Assembly: GCA_030549335.1 (NCBI GenBank)
Contig: CM060186.1
Coordinates: forward strand, 26,024,689 to 26,088,688
Length of the DNA: 64,000 nucleotides
Source of the DNA: Pontederia crassipes
Taxonomy: Eukaryota > Streptophyta > Magnoliopsida > Commelinales > Pontederiaceae
Direction: 5' to 3'
Below, one piece after another: positions 59,440 through 64,000 of this stretch. The translations under genes and the position numbers were made by a program. The notes below the pieces were generated by a model that was not told the DNA's origin, searched no databases, and worked only from the letters and a program-made list of their open reading frames with translations. Position 1 is the first letter of the stretch. Each line of letters starts with the position of its first letter.

Positions 59440-59735
59440 ACCCGACTTTGGTTCTGGCCAGCACGTCTTAGTTTCTGATTGACACGCGACAACGCAGCCC
59501 AGACTCAAACAAACATAGCCAGCATTCGGACGACCATCCCCCACATTCAATGCATAGATCCAATTGAGATGAACTAGGCCGACTCGACCTGGGTACACAT
59601 CACACCTGGTCCGAATTTGCTCTGACCGAGATGTATTGGAATGCCCAGAACGAGGCCTAACTTCCACTCGACATGGGCTAGGTTCTAAGGGCAGAAAAGC
59701 CATTTTTGTCTAGTTAATTGAGTTATTATTATTGC
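59440..59735. repeat. Dispersed repeat, copy 1
   Basis: Matches 60690-60955 in the same orientation. Shared phrases include CAAACAAACATAGCC, TTCAATGCATAGATC and AGATGTATTGGAATGCCCAG. The minus strand has an open frame in both copies (MAFLPLEPSPC...), conserved enough to align, but no known domain. Identity unknown. Confidence 0.65.
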
Positions 59736-59739
59736 TAAT

Positions 59740-60680
59740 CATTCATGTTCATCTGATTGACATATTTAATCATGTTGTTACCATATTTGATCATATTATT
59801 ATATTTGATTTTAGTAACATCATACCATATAATTATGTCATCTTATTGATCCTTTCATTACCATATATGATTATAGTATTGATCTAGTGTTTTCTTATGA
59901 TTGGGTCTTATTTCACATAAGCTACATTGTTAAAGATAGATGTCTTATATAAACAATATAAAAGCTAAAAACTACTTAGTCTCCATGTTCTCTATTTGCT
60001 CTAAGCCCTTGGCGATACTGTTATTGAATTGTATGGGACAAATAATATACCCAAATGTTTGATACGTCATCCTTTATATATGTTATGATTGTCTTGTGTT
60101 TGGTCATGGTCACTCATCATTCAATAATCGATATTATTATTGTCTTGCCGTGATACTGTCGTCACTGGACTGCATGAAAGAGAAAGTTTTTCTTAATTGA
60201 TCGTGCGCCCCCTATTGTATTGGATAACTCATAATATTATACGTTAAATTCACTCGAATTGAATTGTATAGATGATCATTTGGATATTGAATTGATTGAC
60301 AATTTTTATTGTCCTATTGAATTGGATTGTTATTGTCCATATCATTGAAAATTGTTAATTGAACTGTATCATAATGATCAGATCATTGTCAAATTATTAA
60401 TTACTAATTATTATCCTTATTGGTTAATTTTTTTATCTTAGTATGATCCATTAAATTGATCTATTGTTCCATTAATATTGATCCATTGCTTATTGATTCG
60501 TTGTTCTATTGATCTATTGATCATCATATCATGTTGTTCATTTGCTCAATTGTCTTTATCGATACTTCTTTTGAGCACTATTGATTATTATTTATTGATC
60601 ATGATTAGACCATGCGTACTAAGTATTTTATGCTTATGAATTTGATCGACACGGCCCGATTTCCATCGAACCTGGACCAA
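59740..60680. other. AT-rich sequence between the two dispersed-repeat copies
   Basis: Rich in TTGATC/ATTGAT words and dense in stops. If the flanking copies were LTRs this would be the interior of a small element, but no primer-binding site or purine tract was found. Confidence 0.45.
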
Positions 60681-60689
60681 ATCATAATT

Positions 60690-60955
60690 GGACAGGGATC
60701 GGGTTCACGATAATGCGGCCCAGGTTCAAACAAACATAGCCTGCCTTCGGACGAACATCCCCCACGTTCAATGCATAGATCGAATAGAGATAAACTAGGC
60801 GAACTCGACTCGAGTTCACATCACACCTGGTCTGAGTTTGCTCTGATCGAGATGTATTGGAATGCCCAGAATGCGGCCTAAGTTCCACTTGACACGGGCT
60901 AGGTTCTAAGGGTAGAAATGCCATTTTTGTCTAGTTAATTGAGTTATTAATGTTG
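60690..60955. repeat. Dispersed repeat, copy 2
   Basis: Direct-repeat partner of 59440-59735, about 1.2 kb further on. The homology extends to CCATTTTTGTCTAGTTAATT and GAGTTATTA. Confidence 0.65.
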
Positions 60956-60959
60956 CTGT

Positions 60960-61850
60960 AACTCCCCACAATTAAAAAAATATATGAAATGAAGAGGCAA
61001 ACCGTGTGACCTTTCCTCTCTCCCCCTCTTCATTACATCCTCTTCCTCTTCCTCTCCCCCTCTTAATTACACTTTTCCTCTTCCTCTCCTCTCTTTATTA
61101 CATTCCCTCTCTCTCTCCCTTCCACTCAAGAGATGTGAAACCAAAGGACAAGCTATCACATATTTAAAGGCTTCATATCCATTCTTCCCCATTTGATGTT
61201 CCTTAGCATTTTCATTCCTCCACTTCTCATGAGAGTTGTGTTCCTCTCGCTGACCGCGGACAGAGGGCAAGGGAACGACATCGGTAGTTTCATCGGCGCA
61301 AAAGATGATGGAGGATGCGGCCAGAATAGAACCACCGCGAGGACGAACCGAGAAACATAGGCTAAAAGGTGTGATTTCGGGATCTATATCATAGATTTGT
61401 TACTGGACGATCAATGCATGATTTAAGGACTTAATTAGACGAAGAATCCCTGTTGGCATGAGTGGAAGTCGTAACATATGAACTCATAAACTTATAGATA
61501 TATTTCGGAGAGTTCTAGGAATTCATCCGATTAATAATGCATAACATGATATGATTTGATATATGATTATTTCTGCTAGTGTACGATTAGGATAGTTTGT
61601 GGAAGATTCGTTGCATTAATAGAATGAGTGGATGTGCTTCTGGTTCATATTGTGCAGTATGGTCCATGAAGTTCTCAATTGATTTCAGTAGGTTTCATGC
61701 TATGGTCATATGGCAACATGTGATGTAGATGATGTAAACCATATGATGAGACCTTAGTTATGCTTACGAACTCGTTATATCGATGCATGATCACCTAGGT
61801 TGTAGAAAGAAATGGAATGATTTGAATACATAAACTCGCGCAGTTTCTGC
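60960..61850. other. Intergenic, CT-rich then unassigned
   Basis: A pyrimidine-rich tract (CCTCTTCCTCTTCCTC) lies at 61010-61120. The remainder has no coding frame or recognised element. Confidence 0.45.
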
Positions 61851-61854
61851 GAAC

Positions 61855-62180
61855 AAAGAACCCGGCCCTGGTTGTACATAACCCGGCCCGGATCAAGCCA
61901 ATCCGGACTGAGTCCTTCCCAACTCGGCCCAGATCCGCCATTGACGATCGACCCGAGCTTGATCACACCAGTAACCCGGCCCGGGTTCTGCCTCACCCGA
62001 CCCGGGTATCGATCGGAGAAGACGATCGTGCGGCTCGACTTCTCCGACCCGATCGCGCACCCAACTCGGTCCGGGTATGACCCTGACCCAGCCCGAGTTC
62101 CCACTCGAAATTTTCGAGCTTGATTCGTTCAGGAACTCGGCCCGAGTTCCTCTGTACTCGGCCCGGGTCCTGACCAACAG
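61855..62180. repeat. GC-rich CCCGGCCCGGGTT-type repeats
   Basis: Variants of AACCCGGCCCGGGTT and AACTCGGCCCGAGTT recur every 25-45 bp, many of them palindromic around GGCCC or CCCGGG. Open frames on both strands are compositional. Confidence 0.65.
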
Positions 62181-62394
62181 ATTGATGATCTTATGATTTA
62201 CGGACTCTTATTCATGTAGTTGATATCTGATCTATCCACGAAGTAAATTATGCTCAATAGAACTACGTTACCATTTCTTACGATCAAATAGAACTGATAG
62301 AATGTGATGCCAACCTGATATGATCCTCCATGAACGATGAACGATGATGACCCTAATGAAGAACAATGATGAAACATTATGAGCCACTATGAAA

Positions 62395-64000
62395 TGACAA
62401 ACGGTCGTCCGCTCCCTCTTCGGACGACCACGGAAAATACCTAAAGACGGACGACCGCCTGACTTTCGAGCATCCGGTACGTGGACAAAAGGAATTCGAC
62501 TTTAATCGAACCCTCTAATTTATTAAGCCTTTGTCCACCTGATTTATTATCAAACAAAATGAGCAATAGAACGAATAGGGAGAGGGAAGTTTATTCATTA
62601 GGTTGTTATAATGAAACGCATGTTCAGTTATTGGACGATGACAAGGAAAAGTTAGGTAATGCTTTGATATGTTACTAAGATGTGATTGCTTATACGTTCT
62701 TATGATGCATCAATTAGAGGATTTATAAGTTGGGGAATTGCCGCCGTACGATTGCTTAATCCTCCGTATTGGAAGTTCTTCTCATATGATTATACAAGCT
62801 TAAGGTTGTAGAAGTCAGGTTATGATTTAGTATTTCGATGACATATGTAAATCCTTGTTAGTTGGTTAGGATATGTGTTTAAGAATGAAAAAGGAAACAA
62901 TGCATGACATGGAAATGGACTAAAGTATGATATGGAGATGGACTATGGTAGGTTATGGAAATGGACAAAGCTATGAATAAAGCAAAGGAGATATGATGCA
63001 CGAAATGAATATGAACTTTGTTTGAACGCTCTCTGGATGATAGTTAATCTTAGATGAAGGTTGGAAGTAGTTGTAGAATATAGTGTTTCGAAAAGCAATT
63101 GAAACATAAGAACTTCCGTAAATGACCTGTGGTCCTACCTAGTAGAAATGATCGACCGATCTTGGATCGAGCGTCTATTATCGAACGGTAGAGTATAGAG
63201 GACGGTGGACCAAACCAAACTCTCGACTGAATGTCTTAGGATGTTCGCATGTTATGACGGACGACCCCACTCTTCCGGTCGACCGATGGATATTGATCAA
63301 CGAATGTTCGAACCTCTTTCGAACGACCGACGATGAATCTCAAATGGACGACCGCTAACCTTTCGGTCCTTCGATTTATGGACAGAGAAAATATGATCTT
63401 AAATTAAACCTCATGATTTGACAAGCCTCTGTCCACTTGATTGGTATTGAATGACATGACTTGGAGCCACTCCTGTTCTCTACCAGTTTGATTGATCTAA
63501 GTGATCGAAGGAATACGAGCAATGAAAAGCACAAAGAATGAACATAGAATGGTCGATCATTCCCTTTCCAATCAACCTAAGAATAGTAATAAACGGGTGT
63601 CTGCCTTCTCTTCCGGACAACCGATAAATAGACCCAAAGCGGATGACCCTCGACTTTCGGGCGTTCGTTGTGTGGACGGGAAGAACACAACTTTAACCGA
63701 CCCTTCTGATTTGATAGGCTTCCGTCCACTTGATTGAAGATTGAATATCAAATAATCAACCGCAAAATCTTTCGGTCGACCAATAGATTGGTGAACAGGC
63801 GTCCGTTTCCTCCTATCGGACGACCGCTAAATAGGCTTATAACGGGCGACTATTCTACTAATGGTCGACCATTATGTGGACAGAATAGAACATGACTCAA
63901 ATCGAACTCCTCTGATTTATAAGACTTCTGTCCACCTGATTGTTAATGAATGAAATGAACTGAAAGAAGAGATGGAGCCTTGTCCCATACGGCCTTGGCC
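62395..64000. repeat. Diverged tandem-type repeats, 200-300 bp, running off the window
   Basis: A unit with CGGACGACCG..., then GTGGACA and a 40-base spacer, then TTTGTCCACCTGATT. It is seen at 62395-62570, 63250-63475, 63595-63770 and 63795-63985. Frames in two units align (NSTLIEPSNLLSLCPPDLL against NTTLTDPSDLIGFRPLD), but stops and indels make coding unlikely. Probably the repetitive part of a larger element extending right. Confidence 0.6.

Noticed and set aside
62395..64000. CRISPR-like array
   Set aside because: Units are long, diverged and unequal, spacers are not unique short sequences, and the DNA is plant nuclear.
1..64000. tRNA, rRNA or other structured RNA genes
   Set aside because: None could be recognised by eye. 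The only tRNA-related signals are retroelement primer-binding sites.

Overview
The window is nuclear DNA from a flowering plant. It holds one nearly complete intron-containing gene in an AT-rich, transposon-dominated background. The evidence is plant-type introns, a CBP60 gene fragment, Ty1/copia and Ty3/gypsy elements with plant-style primer-binding sites, and two CACTA (En/Spm) transposons. The first exon of the main gene is GC-rich and its later exons AT-rich, which suggests a monocot. That is inference only and I cannot name a species.

Layout. 1-1604: a roughly 245-bp direct repeat flanks a minus-strand fragment of a calmodulin-binding protein 60 gene. 3034-17230: an unidentified 1.9-kb repeat family with two head-to-tail copies and one inverted copy; the second copy is split by a 9,285-bp CACTA element (5007-14291) with a CAA target duplication. 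17230-22500: AT-rich intergenic DNA with a candidate MITE. 22510-31417 (minus): a six-exon enolase-superfamily gene of the L-Ala-D/L-Glu (dipeptide) epimerase type, with a decayed copia element (24106-28922) in intron 3. 31530-32504: a long-terminal-inverted-repeat element next to its promoter. 33335-38443: a non-autonomous gypsy element with a 508-bp triplicated interior. 40896-41142: a Tourist-like MITE with TAA duplication.

41306-59175 is a three-level nest. A long-LTR gypsy derivative without pol (LARD-like, exact GTGGC duplication) was hit by a second CACTA element (46634-57372). That element's transposase gene was in turn hit by a 1,013-bp non-autonomous hAT element (53040-54052, exact GGTATCTA duplication). 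59178-64000: a possible unrecognised exon, a duplicated 270-bp segment, and degenerate repeat arrays running off the window end.

Only the epimerase gene looks able to make an intact protein. Both CACTA transposase pairs and the copia gag-pol carry stops and frameshifts. Several of the CACTA stops are readable as C-to-T changes, as expected of old methylated copies. The two CACTA elements share an architecture: transposase genes all on the minus strand, arrays of short subterminal repeats at both ends, and a GC-rich repetitive block on the side where transcription of those genes should begin.
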